From NCBI GenBank assembly GCA_039805905.1, contig JBDIVM010000003.1, forward strand, positions 186,001 through 250,000: a stretch of 64,000 bases of DNA, given 5' to 3'. The notes beneath the pieces were generated by a model. That model made no database searches. It was not told where the DNA came from and worked only from the letters and a program-made list of their open reading frames with translations. Positions 49,644 through 58,608 of the stretch are shown here, piece after piece. Numbering within the stretch: position 1 is the stretch's first letter; every line of letters starts with the position of its first letter. This DNA is from Thermohalobaculum sp039805905. Its GTDB lineage: Bacteria; Pseudomonadota; Alphaproteobacteria; Rhodobacterales; Rhodobacteraceae. Both the position numbers and the translations under genes were made by a program.

Positions 49644-51514
49644 GCCCGGTACCGGCCATCAGACCGCCGCGTGGCGGCGAGGATCAGTGCCAGCGCCGCC
49701 GGCGTCATCCCGTCGATCCGGCTGGCCTGGTCAAGTGTTTCGGGCCGGGTGCGCGACAGTTTCTGCATCAGCTCGGCGGATAGTCCAGGAATCGTCGCAT
49801 AGTCGATGTCGCCGGGAAGCGCCCGCGCCGCATCGCGCCGCATCGCGCTGACGGCGGCCTTCTGGCGCTCGGCATAGCCCGCATACCGCGCATCGTTCTG
49901 GAGTTGCGCCGCGCTGTCGCGATCGAGCGCCGCGAGCGCGGGCCAGATGGCAGCGAGCCGGGCGATGTCGATGCCAGGATGTGCGAGGAGATCCAGCACG
50001 TTGCGGCGAACGCCGTCCTGGTTGATCGCCAGCCCATGCCGCTGCGCCTCCGGCGGGCTCAGCGCCAGCGATCGTGCCAGCTCCCGCGCATGATCGAGGC
50101 GCTCCATCCGGGCCAGGAATGCCGTGCGCCGCCGATCGGACACGCATCCGGCGCGGATTCCCGCCGGCGTCAGCCGCTGATCCGCATTGTCGGCTCGCAG
50201 CAGCAGCCGGAACTCGGCCCGCGAGGTGAACATCCGGTAGGGCTCGCTCACCCCGCGCGTGACGAGATCGTCGATCATCACGCCGATATAGCCGTCTCCC
50301 CGGTCGATCTGGACCGGCTCGCGCCCCAGCGCCGCCGCCGCGGCGTTCAGGCCTGCGACCAGCCCCTGCGCCGCCGCCTCCTCGTACCCCGTGGTCCCGT
50401 TGACCTGGCCGGCGAGAAACAGGCCGTCGAGCTCCCGGACGGCCAAGGTCGGCCGCAGCGCACGCGGATCGACATAATCGTATTCGATCGCGTAGCCCGG
50501 CCGGAGAATCCGGGCGCGGCCGAGCCCGCGGATCGACCGGACATAGGCCTCCTGAACATCCGCGGGCAGCGAGGTCGAGATCCCGTTCGGATAGATCGTG
50601 TGGTCATCAAGCCCTTCCGGCTCAAGGAAAATCTGGTGCGCGCTCTTCTCGGCGAAGCGCACGACCTTGTCCTCGATCGAGGGGCAGTACCGCGGGCCGA
50701 TGCCCGAGATGTTACCGGAATACATGGCCGACCGCGACAGGTTCTCGCGGATGATCCGGTGCGTCTCGGCGTTTGTCTCGGTGATGTGGCACGAAACCTG
50801 GCGGGCTTGCGGTCCGGTGCTCAGGAACGAGAACATCGACGGCTCGACATCGCCCGGCTGCGCCTCGAGGGCACCGAAATCTATACTGCGCCCGTCGAGG
50901 CGCGGCGGTGTGCCCGTCTTGAGACGCCCGAGCGGGAGGCCGAGACCGGCGAGCTGCGCGCCGAGACGGATCGCGGCTTGATCCCCGGCCCGTCCCCCGG
51001 GCCGGCTTTCCTGCCCGATATGGATCACCCCGCGCAGGAACGTGCCCGCCGTCAGCACCACGCCCGCAGCGCCCAGCCGGGCGCCCTCGCTCAAGGTCAC
51101 GCCGGTCACACGCCCACCCGCGATGCGAAGCCCGGTGACCTCGCCCTCGATCACCCGGAGCCCCGGGCAATTCTCCACCTCGGCCTGCATGTATCGCCGG
51201 TAGAGCGCCCGGTCGCATTGCGCGCGCGGGCCGCGCACGGCCGGCCCCTTGGAGCGGTTCAGGAGGCGGAACTGGATCCCGGCGCGGTCGGCAACGCGCC
51301 CCATGAGCCCGTCCAGAGCGTCGATCTCGCGCACCAGATGCCCCTTGCCGAGGCCGCCGATCGCCGGATTGCAGGACATCTCGCCAATCCGGTCCGCCCG
51401 GTGCGTGACCAGCGCGGTGCGCGCGCCCATGCGCGCGGCAGCATGCGCGGCCTCGCAGCCCGCATGGCCGCCGCCGATGACGATGACATCGTATCGCTCG
51501 CTCGGATGTTTCAC
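49640..51514 (-). CDS. mnmG: tRNA uridine 5-carboxymethylaminomethyl modification enzyme MnmG
   Basis: MnmG (GidA) with MnmE modifies wobble U34 of several tRNAs, using FAD and methylene-THF. The 624-aa protein has VIVIGGGHAGCEAA at the N-terminus, MSCNPAIGGLGKGHLVREIDALDG, GTFLRGVIHIG and the C-terminal QLQNDARYAGYAERQ. The GTG at 51514 (giving MKHPSERYDV) is chosen because CGGAGG lies 8 nt upstream; a GTG three codons earlier abuts the SD. The start region is formed by a parS palindrome. It ends in an ATGA overlap with rsmG. Confidence 0.96.
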   Translation of the reverse strand: MKHPSERYDVIVIGGGHAGCEAAHAAARMGARTALVTHRADRIGEMSCNPAIGGLGKGHLVREIDALDGLMGRVADRAGIQFRLLNRSKGPAVRGPRAQCDRALYRRYMQAEVENCPGLRVIEGEVTGLRIAGGRVTGVTLSEGARLGAAGVVLTAGTFLRGVIHIGQESRPGGRAGDQAAIRLGAQLAGLGLPLGRLKTGTPPRLDGRSIDFGALEAQPGDVEPSMFSFLSTGPQARQVSCHITETNAETHRIIRENLSRSAMYSGNISGIGPRYCPSIEDKVVRFAEKSAHQIFLEPEGLDDHTIYPNGISTSLPADVQEAYVRSIRGLGRARILRPGYAIEYDYVDPRALRPTLAVRELDGLFLAGQVNGTTGYEEAAAQGLVAGLNAAAAALGREPVQIDRGDGYIGVMIDDLVTRGVSEPYRMFTSRAEFRLLLRADNADQRLTPAGIRAGCVSDRRRTAFLARMERLDHARELARSLALSPPEAQRHGLAINQDGVRRNVLDLLAHPGIDIARLAAIWPALAALDRDSAAQLQNDARYAGYAERQKAAVSAMRRDAARALPGDIDYATIPGLSAELMQKLSRTRPETLDQASRIDGMTPAALALILAATRRSDGRYRA

Positions 51515-51523
51515 GTGAAACAC
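51508..51523. promoter_or_regulatory. parS centromere site at the mnmG start
   Basis: This is the second perfect TGTTTCACGTGAAACA palindrome, 1.9 kb from the first. It overlaps the mnmG initiation codon and the bases between its ribosome binding site and start. ParB binding here could therefore influence mnmG translation or transcription as well as segregation. Confidence 0.92.
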
Positions 51524-51539
51524 CTCCGGACCGTCACAT

Positions 51540-52850
51540 CTACTTGCCCAGGCAGAACGCCGCGAACACCGTGTCGAGGATATCCTCGACACCGACCCGG
51601 CCGATCATCCGGTCGAGGGCCCGGAATGCCGTCCGCAGGTCCTCTGCAACCGTTTCCGCCTCACCGGTCCATACACGATCCGCCGCGCTCGCCAAAGCGT
51701 TGCACGCATCCTCGAGCGCCCGGCGCTGCCGCAAATGGCCGACGAGCCCGGTCTCCTGCGCCCGGTCGGAAAGGGCCGCGCCGATCCGGTCGAGCAACTC
51801 CGCCAGACCTGTGCCGTCCCGCGCCGAGACCGCGAGATCGCCGGGCCCCCGGGCCAGATCCGCTTTCGACCAGACCCGCAGATCCCCGGGCCGCCAGAGA
51901 ACGTCCTCCGCCGCCGTGGCGGCCGCATCGGCCGACTGCAGGAACAGCCGCAGGGCGGCCCGCTCGGCGCGTCTGCGCGCCCGGTCGATCCCGGCCGCCT
52001 CGATCGCGTCTTCCGGCGACCTCAGGCCCGCCGTGTCGAGGAACACGACCGGCAACCCGGCAAGGTCGTAGCGCAACTCCAGCACGTCGCGCGTGGTCCC
52101 CGGCAGGTCCGAGACAATCGCCGCCTCCCTCCGCGCCAACGCATTGAAAAGACTAGATTTCCCTGCGTTCGGCGGCCCCAGGATGGCGACCTCATAGCCC
52201 TCCCGCAGCCGCTCGGCTCCCTCTGCCAGCGCGAGCTCGCGCCGGATCTCATCCCGAACCCTGTCGACGATCCGCGCGACTTCCGGCGCGGTGTCCTCAG
52301 GGATCTCCTCATCGACCCAGTCGATCCTCACCTCGACAAGCGCGGCCGCCCGCAGCAATGCCTCGCGCCAGGCCGCCGCCTGGCGGTGGAGCGCGCCCTC
52401 CAGGCCGCGGACCGCCTGCCGCCTCTGCAATTCGGTCTCCGCCGCGAGCAGGTCGCCCAGCGCCTCCACCGCGGCAAGATCGAGCCTCCCCGCCTCGAAG
52501 GCGCGTCGGGTGAACTCGCCCGGCTCTGCCATCCGGCATCCTTCCTGACGGCCCAGCGCCTCGAGCAGCGCCCCGACAACCGCCCGGCTGCCGTGGCAAT
52601 GCAGCTCCGCGACCGGCTCGCCGGTATAGCTCGCGCCCTCGGCGAAGCACAGGACCAGGCCGCGGTCGATCAGGCGGCCCTCCCGGTCGCGGAAGCCGCG
52701 CAACGCTGCCGCGCGTGGCGGTGGCAATTCGCGGCCGCTCAGCGCCGCCACGGCCGCGTGGCTCCGTGGCCCGGAGACCCGGATCACGGCGATCCCGGCG
52801 CGCCCGTGCCCGCTTGCCGGGGCAAAGATGGTGTCTCTGCTGTCGGTCAT
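51540..52850 (-). CDS. mnmE: tRNA modification GTPase MnmE
   Basis: MnmE (TrmE) is the GTPase partner of MnmG. The 436-aa protein starts with the tetrahydrofolate-binding domain (DTIFAPASGHGRAGIAVIRVSGP, ELHCHGSRAVV). The inserted G domain has GPPNAGKSSLFNAL (G1), SDLPGTTRDVLE (G2) and FLDTAGLR (G3). The C-terminus FCLGK holds the catalytic Cys of the usual FC-I/L-GK motif. It lies between rho and mnmG in the expected order, 25 nt before mnmG. Confidence 0.97.
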   Translation of the reverse strand: MTDSRDTIFAPASGHGRAGIAVIRVSGPRSHAAVAALSGRELPPPRAAALRGFRDREGRLIDRGLVLCFAEGASYTGEPVAELHCHGSRAVVGALLEALGRQEGCRMAEPGEFTRRAFEAGRLDLAAVEALGDLLAAETELQRRQAVRGLEGALHRQAAAWREALLRAAALVEVRIDWVDEEIPEDTAPEVARIVDRVRDEIRRELALAEGAERLREGYEVAILGPPNAGKSSLFNALARREAAIVSDLPGTTRDVLELRYDLAGLPVVFLDTAGLRSPEDAIEAAGIDRARRRAERAALRLFLQSADAAATAAEDVLWRPGDLRVWSKADLARGPGDLAVSARDGTGLAELLDRIGAALSDRAQETGLVGHLRQRRALEDACNALASAADRVWTGEAETVAEDLRTAFRALDRMIGRVGVEDILDTVFAAFCLGK

Positions 52851-52899
52851 CCGGCGCTCTCGATGCGCCCCGGCGCCGCCCGCCGGCGGGGCCAGCAGG

Positions 52900-54165
52900 T
52901 CAGGCGTTCATCGAATCGAAGAACTCGGTGTTCGTCTTGGTCTGTTTCAGCTTGCCGAGCAGGAACTCGATCGCATCGGTGGTCCCCATCGGATTCAGGA
53001 TCCGCCGCAACACGAACATCTTGGTCAGATCGGACTTCGAGACCAGCAGCTCCTCCTTGCGGGTGCCGGACTTCAGGATGTCCATCGACGGGTAGACACG
53101 CTTGTCGGCGACCTTGCGGTCGAGCACGATCTCCGAATTGCCGGTACCCTTGAACTCCTCGAAGATCACCTCGTCCATGCGGCTGCCGGTATCGATCAGC
53201 GCCGTCGAGATGATGGTCAGCGACCCGCCCTCCTCGATGTTGCGGGCAGCGCCGAAGAACCGCTTCGGCCGCTGCAGCGCGTTGGCATCGACACCGCCGG
53301 TCAGCACCTTGCCCGACGAAGGCACGACCGTATTGTAGGCTCGCCCCAGCCGGGTGATCGAATCGAGCAGGATCACCACGTCGCGGCCATGCTCGACCAG
53401 GCGTTTGGCCTTCTCGATCACCATCTCGGCTACGGCCACATGCCGGATGGCCGGCTCGTCGAAGGTCGAGGAAACGACCTCGCCCTTCACCGAGCGCTGC
53501 ATGTCCGTCACCTCCTCGGGCCGCTCGTCGATCAGCAGCACGATCAGGTAACACTCCGGATGGTTCCGCTCGATCGAATGCGCGATGTTCTGCAACAGCA
53601 CGGTCTTGCCGGTCCGCGGCGGCGCCACGATCAGGCAGCGCTGGCCCTTGCCGATCGGCGCGACGAGGTCGATGACCCGGGCCGAGCGATCCTTGATGGT
53701 CGGGTCCTCGATCTCCATCTTGAAGCGCTCGTCCGGGTAGAGCGGCGTCAGATTGTCGAAATGCACCTTGTGCCGCGCCTTCTCGGGGTCCTCGAAATTG
53801 ATCGTGCTGACCTTCAGAAGCGCAAAGTAGCGCTCGCCCGCCTTCGGAGCCCGGATTGGTCCCTCCACCGTATCGCCGGTGCGCAGCGACATCCGCTTGA
53901 TCTGGTTCGGGCTCACGTAGATGTCGTCGGGCCCGGGCAGGTAGTTTGCCTCGGGCGACCGCAGGAAGCCGAACCCGTCCTGCAGCACCTCCAGAACGCC
54001 CGTTCCGACGATTTCGATCTCCCGATCGGCGAGCTCCTTGAGGATGGCGAACAACATGTCCTGCTTGCGCATCGACGAGGCGTTCTCGACCTCGAGCTCC
54101 TCGGCCATTGCCAGAAGATCGGTCGGCGCCTTCGCCTTGAGTTCGGAGAGTCTCTGTATGATCAT
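52900..54165 (-). CDS. rho: Transcription termination factor Rho
   Basis: A hexameric RNA-dependent ATPase that ends transcription. The 421-aa protein has the N-terminal helix bundle (LSELKAKAPTDLLAMAEEL), the primary RNA-binding cold-shock-like fold (DGFGFLRSPEANYLPGPDDIYVSPNQI), and Walker A in APPRTGKTVLL. Walker B lies in VVILLDSITRLGRAYN, and the Q and R loops follow (VLTGGVDANAL). The start at 54165 is chosen by homology to LKAKxPxDLL starts. A strong promoter lies 143 bp upstream with a long leader, which fits the autoregulation known for rho. Confidence 0.97.
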   Translation of the reverse strand: MIIQRLSELKAKAPTDLLAMAEELEVENASSMRKQDMLFAILKELADREIEIVGTGVLEVLQDGFGFLRSPEANYLPGPDDIYVSPNQIKRMSLRTGDTVEGPIRAPKAGERYFALLKVSTINFEDPEKARHKVHFDNLTPLYPDERFKMEIEDPTIKDRSARVIDLVAPIGKGQRCLIVAPPRTGKTVLLQNIAHSIERNHPECYLIVLLIDERPEEVTDMQRSVKGEVVSSTFDEPAIRHVAVAEMVIEKAKRLVEHGRDVVILLDSITRLGRAYNTVVPSSGKVLTGGVDANALQRPKRFFGAARNIEEGGSLTIISTALIDTGSRMDEVIFEEFKGTGNSEIVLDRKVADKRVYPSMDILKSGTRKEELLVSKSDLTKMFVLRRILNPMGTTDAIEFLLGKLKQTKTNTEFFDSMNA

Positions 54166-54307
54166 GTACTGGTCCAGGGAAGTTCTCGATCGGGCGCGGC
54201 ATGCCCCGGAGAACACCGGTTCAGGAAGGGAAGCCGCGCACCAAGCGCATCCGGAAGCGGCGGAGGATGCCGCTCGGATCAGCGGCAGGGGTGCCGCAAG
54301 CCGGCTC

Positions 54308-54337
54308 TAGATACCGGCACCCGGCCCCCTCTGTCAA
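54308..54337 (-). promoter_or_regulatory. Promoter of rho
   Basis: On the minus strand a perfect -35 TTGACA (54332-54337) and -10 TATCTA (54308-54313) are separated by 18 bp. Transcription would start near 54301, giving a leader of about 136 nt. The spacer and early transcript contain GGGTGCCG and CGGCACCC, which can pair and may act in hemJ termination or rho autoregulation. Confidence 0.65.
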
Positions 54338-54371
54338 TTTCGGATTCGCATCTCGCAGCGCGTTCAGCAGC

Positions 54372-54833
54372 CTAGAACGGCCGGACAATCACCATCACCA
54401 CAATGCCGATCATCAGGATCGTCGGCACTTCATTGGCGATCCGGTAGAATCGCCCGCTGCGCATGTTGCGGTCCTCGGCAAAGGCCTTCCACCAGCGGAC
54501 CAGCAGATGATGATAGGCCGTCATCCCGAGCACCAGGGTGGCCTTCGCGTGGACCCAGCCTGCCGACCAGTCGATGATCCCCGGCGTGACCATCAGCGCC
54601 AGACCGAAGGTCCAGGTCGCGACAGACGCCGGATTCATGATGACTTTCAGCAGCTTGCGCTCCATCAGCTTCAGCGTTTCGGAGAGCTCGCCCGGTGCGC
54701 AGGCCCGCTCCGCGTGATAGACGAAGAGGCGCGGCAGGTAGAAAAGCCCGGCCATCCAGGCGATGACCGAGATCACGTGCAATGCCTTGGTCCAGGGATA
54801 GAGCGTCAGCAGGACATCCGATACAACGCCCAT
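54372..54833 (-). CDS. hemJ: Protoporphyrinogen IX oxidase HemJ
   Basis: HemJ is the membrane protoporphyrinogen oxidase used by most alphaproteobacteria lacking HemG and HemY. The 153-aa protein has four hydrophobic helices. Family signatures are WTKALHVISVIAWMAGLFYLPRLFVYH (with the conserved His), LLKVIMNPASVATWTFGL, and WVHAKATLVLGMTAYHHLL. It starts 4 nt after the hemE stop, so two consecutive late heme steps are coupled. Confidence 0.95.
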   Translation of the reverse strand: MGVVSDVLLTLYPWTKALHVISVIAWMAGLFYLPRLFVYHAERACAPGELSETLKLMERKLLKVIMNPASVATWTFGLALMVTPGIIDWSAGWVHAKATLVLGMTAYHHLLVRWWKAFAEDRNMRSGRFYRIANEVPTILMIGIVVMVIVRPF

Positions 54834-54837
54834 CGCG

Positions 54838-55875
54838 CTATCCCCGCACGGCCTTCAGCAGGCATTCGACATGGCCGGGCTCCGCGTCCGGCATCAGACC
54901 GTGCCCGAGATTGAACACATAGGGCAGGCCCCGCATGCCCGCGACCATCTGCCTCGCCGTGTCAGCCAGCAATGGACCGCCGGTCACGAGAAGCATCGGG
55001 TCGAGATTTCCCTGCAGCGCGACCTTCCCCGCGGGCCCGGCCGGCAGGACCTGTCGCGCCCAGTCAAGTGCTACACCGGTATCCAGGGCGATCGCATCCA
55101 CCCCGGACTCCGAGACGAAATCCCGGTACTTTGCCCCGGCTCCACGCGGAAATCCGATCACGGGGATGCCCGGGTGCCGTTCCTTGAGCGCCGCGACAAT
55201 GCGCTTGGCCGGCGCCGTGACGAACCGCGCGAACATTTCGGGCGCCAGTGATCCAGCCCAGGTGTCGAACAGCTTCACCGCCTCGGCCCCCGCGGCGATC
55301 TGCCGGCTGAGATAATGGGTTGTAGCATCGGTCAGCAGATCCACGAGCCCGGCGAACCCTTCCAGATCCCGGTACATCCACTCGCGCGCGGGTGCCTGGT
55401 CTGGTGTTCCGCGGCCGGCAACCATGTAGCTTGCCACTGTCCACGGCGCCCCGGCAAAACCGATGAGCGCCACGTCGCACGGCAGCGAGGCGGTGAGTCG
55501 CCGCACCGTCTCGTAGACCGGAGCCAGCGTCTCGTCGATCTCAGCCACCGGTTTCAGCCGCCCGAGCGCCTGCCGGCTTGTCACCGGATCCAGCTGTGGC
55601 CCCTCGCCCTCGACGAACGCGAGATCCTGGCCAAGCGCCTTGGGAACCAGAAGGATGTCCGCGAACAGGATCGCCGCGTCGAATCCGAACCTCCGGATCG
55701 GCTGCAGGGTTACCTCCTCGGCCAGCTCCGGGGTGAAACAGAGGTCCAGGAAGCTTCCTGCCTTCTCGCGCGTCGCACGGTACTCGGGCAGGTACCGGCC
55801 CGCCTGGCGCATGAGCCAGACAGGGGGCACTTCCAGGCTCTCGCCCGACAGAACCCGGAGCAAGCGTTTCGCCAT
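54838..55875 (-). CDS. hemE: Uroporphyrinogen decarboxylase
   Basis: HemE decarboxylates uroporphyrinogen III to coproporphyrinogen III. The 345-aa barrel protein has PPVWLMRQAGRYLPEY, the catalytic region FADILLVPKALG, GFAGAPWTVASYMV, and the C-terminal LPYVFNLGHGLMPD. It is the first gene of the long leftward run ending in parB. The 645-bp region upstream matches the location of oriC in several alphaproteobacteria. In-frame extension upstream of 55875 lacks family features. Confidence 0.97.
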   Translation of the reverse strand: MAKRLLRVLSGESLEVPPVWLMRQAGRYLPEYRATREKAGSFLDLCFTPELAEEVTLQPIRRFGFDAAILFADILLVPKALGQDLAFVEGEGPQLDPVTSRQALGRLKPVAEIDETLAPVYETVRRLTASLPCDVALIGFAGAPWTVASYMVAGRGTPDQAPAREWMYRDLEGFAGLVDLLTDATTHYLSRQIAAGAEAVKLFDTWAGSLAPEMFARFVTAPAKRIVAALKERHPGIPVIGFPRGAGAKYRDFVSESGVDAIALDTGVALDWARQVLPAGPAGKVALQGNLDPMLLVTGGPLLADTARQMVAGMRGLPYVFNLGHGLMPDAEPGHVECLLKAVRG

Positions 55876-56520
55876 GCGCGCGCGTCCCTTCCTTATCAAT
55901 CTGGAAGATAAAGAGAGGTTGTTGAGGTTGATGTACCGTGAGTCACGGGGATTACCGCGTTGCCACAAGGATTCACAGAGTTATCCCGTCGCAGGCGGCA
56001 ATATCTCGGTCAGGCCGCCATATGGCGGGAAGCGCAAGGGACATCGTGCCGGCGGAAGCGCCGCGGCACGGCCATTCAAGGCTTTCGCACGGTTGGCGAG
56101 CGATCGCCCCGCATCGCCGGCGGGCGCTGTGATCGTCGATGCGCCGGCCGTTCTCCCGTGGCCCGGAGATGATATCCACACAGTGGGCGCAATGTCGTTC
56201 CGCTTGGTGCACAGCGTCGCAGATCTGCCGTCCGGAACATCACGGGCCAGGCAGCCGGCGGATCACCGTAGGCATCCCATTCCCGTCTGCCCTCCGCCCA
56301 CAGGGTTGTCCCGGAGATTCTCCGCTACCGTGCCTCAGGCCAACCGCAGTCCATGGTGATGTCGGACTCCCGCTTTGACCATCACACGGACCTCGACTAT
56401 GCGATCCGGCATGGTGGACGCGAGCCCGATATCGGGCCAGTGTTGCCGGGAATACAGGCGCCGGAGCGAATGGTTGACCGGCGTCCGCGCGGGCCGCAAC
56501 CGGTGCCAGGATGATGCCGC
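55876..56520. other. Candidate chromosomal replication origin (oriC)
   Basis: This 645-bp gap between hemE and maf has no supportable gene. It contains a DnaA-box-like ATATCCACA at 56172-56180 (one change from TTATCCACA), a weaker GGATTCACA at 55969-55977, and an AT-rich segment beside hemE (55890-55935). Perfect palindromes CCGTGA-G-TCACGG (55936-55948) and CCGCCATATGGCGG (56015-56028) are also present. The call rests on context: hemE marks oriC in Caulobacter and relatives, and parA, parB and two parS sites are within 8 kb. DnaA boxes are too few for certainty. Confidence 0.45.
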
Positions 56521-57141
56521 ATGATCGTCGCTGGGGATGACCCCGCCCGGCCACTGATTCTCGCCAGCACCTCGGCGACACGGGCGGCCATGCTCATGGC
56601 AGCGGGGGTCGCGGTCGAGGTCCGGCCGGCGCGTGTCGACGAGGCAACGGTGAAGGCAGCGCTGCTGGCCGCGGGCGCACCCGCCCGCGATATCGCGGAC
56701 AAGCTTGCCGAGCTCAAGGCCCTGCGTGTCTCCGCACGGCATCCGGGCCGCCTCGTGCTGGGTGCCGATCAGGTGCTCGTCCAGGACGGGCGCCTCTATG
56801 ACAAGCCCCGGGACCGCGCGGAGGCCCGCGCACAGCTTGCGGCGCTCAGGGGCCGTACGCATCAGCTCATGTCGGCCGGTGTGGTCGCGCTGGACGGCGG
56901 CCCCGTCTGGCGCCACGTCGGCGTCGCGCGTCTGACCATGCGGCCTTTCACCGACCGGTTTCTCGACCGCTACCTTGACCATATCGGCGATATGGTCCTG
57001 GGCTCGGTCGGCTGCTATCAGATCGAGGGGCCGGGCGCGCAGCTCTTCTCTCGTGTCGAGGGCGACCAGTTCACGGTGCTCGGGCTCCCGCTGCTGGAAC
57101 TGCTCGGGTTCCTTCGTGCAAGAGGGGTGCTTGGAGAGTGA
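56521..57141 (+). CDS. Maf-like nucleotide pyrophosphatase
   Basis: A 206-aa Maf/HAM1-type protein that would hydrolyse non-canonical nucleoside triphosphates to monophosphates. It has LILASTSATRAAML at the N-terminus, where the usual SPRR is replaced by SATR. It also has VDEATVK, LVLGADQVLVQDG, and DMVLGSVGCYQIEGPGAQLF. The divergent substrate loop makes the exact nucleotide uncertain. It is first in maf-aroE-coaE-dnaQ, with GTGA overlap into aroE. Many relatives have a pyruvate-phosphate dikinase regulator gene upstream of maf; none is present here. Confidence 0.9.
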   Translation: MIVAGDDPARPLILASTSATRAAMLMAAGVAVEVRPARVDEATVKAALLAAGAPARDIADKLAELKALRVSARHPGRLVLGADQVLVQDGRLYDKPRDRAEARAQLAALRGRTHQLMSAGVVALDGGPVWRHVGVARLTMRPFTDRFLDRYLDHIGDMVLGSVGCYQIEGPGAQLFSRVEGDQFTVLGLPLLELLGFLRARGVLGE

Positions 57142-58004
57142 CAACCGTCCCGTCCGCTGCCGAGGCCGACGAACGCGAGTCTCTCGCGGGCGTCATGGGC
57201 TGGCCCGTCAGGCACTCGCGTTCGCCCTGGCTGTTCGCGCACTGGTTTGCCGCGCACGGCATCCGCGGCAGCTATGTCCGCTTCGCGGTGCGCCCGGAAC
57301 ACTTCGCCGAAGTCTACCGCGCCCTGCCGAAGGCCGGGATCCGGGGCGTCAACGTCACCCTGCCGCACAAGCTTCCGGCGCTCGATCTCGCCGACGAGGC
57401 GAGCGAGGCCGCCCGGGCGATCGGAGCCGCGAACACAATCTCCTTTCGAGCCGATGGCCTGATCTGCGCCGACAACACCGATGGTTTCGGGTTTATCGAG
57501 AATCTCTACGCGAATGCGCCGGCCTGGCGGCCGGCCGCGGGCCCGGCGCTCGTGCTCGGGGCCGGCGGGGCGGCGCGCGCAGTCCTGCACGCCCTCCTCG
57601 CGGCGGGAGCCCCCGAGATCCGCCTCGCCAACCGCACCCGGGGCAGGGCCGAGGAGCTGGCGGCCCGGTTCGGGCCGAAGGTCCGCCCGCTGGACTGGCA
57701 GGACCGCTCGGCCGCGACCGCCGGAGCGGCGACGGTCGTCAACACCACGAGCCTCGGCATGACCGGCAAGCCGCCGCTGGAGATCGCGCTCGACGATGCG
57801 CCCGCCACCGCGCTGGTCACCGATATCGTCTATGCGCCGCTTGAGACGCCGCTGCTCGCGCAGGCGCGCGCCCGCGGGCTTGCCATCGTCGACGGGCTCG
57901 GCATGTTGCTGCATCAGGCCAGGCCCGGATTCCGCAGTTGGTTCGGCACCGATCCGGAGGTCACCCCCGATCTCCGGCGTGCGGTGCTGGAGGCACCGGC
58001 GTGA
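57138..58004 (+). CDS. aroE: Shikimate dehydrogenase
   Basis: AroE reduces 3-dehydroshikimate to shikimate with NADPH. The 288-aa protein has the substrate motif GWPVRHSRSPWLFAHWF, NVTLPHK with the catalytic Lys, ADNTDGFGF with the catalytic Asp, the cofactor motif LGAGGAARAVLHAL, and NTTSLGM. The GTG start overlaps the maf stop, and its own stop overlaps the coaE GTG. This maf-aroE-coaE-dnaQ order is common in Rhodobacterales. Confidence 0.97.
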   Translation: MTTVPSAAEADERESLAGVMGWPVRHSRSPWLFAHWFAAHGIRGSYVRFAVRPEHFAEVYRALPKAGIRGVNVTLPHKLPALDLADEASEAARAIGAANTISFRADGLICADNTDGFGFIENLYANAPAWRPAAGPALVLGAGGAARAVLHALLAAGAPEIRLANRTRGRAEELAARFGPKVRPLDWQDRSAATAGAATVVNTTSLGMTGKPPLEIALDDAPATALVTDIVYAPLETPLLAQARARGLAIVDGLGMLLHQARPGFRSWFGTDPEVTPDLRRAVLEAPA

Positions 58005-58603
58005 TCGTCGTTGGCCTCACCGGCTCGATCGGCATGGGCAAGTCGACGGCTCTCGCCGCCTTCGCCGCACTCGGCGTGCCGGTCTGGAGCGCAGACGAGG
58101 CGGTGCACCGGCTCTATGCGGCCGGCGACGCCGGAGCACGGGCGGTCGCGCGGCTCGCGCCGGCAGCGGTGGGCCCCGATGGCGTCGACCGCGAAACGCT
58201 TCGCGCCGCGATCCTGTCCGATCCGCTGCTTCTCAGGCGAATCGAGGCGGCTGTGCATCCGCTGGTCGCGGCGGACCGCAACGCCTTTCTGGACCGGGCC
58301 CGGGCGGCCGGCGCCAGCGTCGCGGTCTGCGAGATCCCGCTCCTGTTCGAGACCGGCCCCCACGACTGGATCGATCGCATCGTCGTGGTATCCGCACCCG
58401 CCGACGCACAGCGGGCGCGGGTGCTGGAACGGCCCGGCATGACAGCAGAGGCCTTCGAAGCCATGCTGGCCCGCCAGGTCCCGGATTCGGAGAAGCGAGC
58501 GCTGGCCGATTTCGTCGTGGACACGGGCGGCAGCAGCGACGCGGCGCGCGACCGGATTGCAGACATCCTGACCGCGCTCACGGCCCCCGGGGAGGGAGAC
58601 TGA
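58001..58603 (+). CDS. coaE: Dephospho-CoA kinase
   Basis: CoaE phosphorylates dephospho-CoA, the last step to CoA. The 200-aa P-loop kinase has GLTGSIGMGKSTALAAF, VPVWSADEAVHRLY with the catalytic Asp, HPLVAADRNAFL and EIPLLFETG. The GTG at 58001 overlaps the aroE stop by 4 nt; the open frame upstream is an artefact. It is followed by dnaQ after 5 nt. Confidence 0.96.
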   Translation: MIVVGLTGSIGMGKSTALAAFAALGVPVWSADEAVHRLYAAGDAGARAVARLAPAAVGPDGVDRETLRAAILSDPLLLRRIEAAVHPLVAADRNAFLDRARAAGASVAVCEIPLLFETGPHDWIDRIVVVSAPADAQRARVLERPGMTAEAFEAMLARQVPDSEKRALADFVVDTGGSSDAARDRIADILTALTAPGEGD

Positions 58604-58608
58604 CCGCC

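Noticed and set aside
54221..54250. Nine-codon upstream ORF in the rho leader (MRLVRGFPS)
   Set aside because: There is no ribosome binding site before its ATG and no evidence of conservation; so short a frame is expected by chance.
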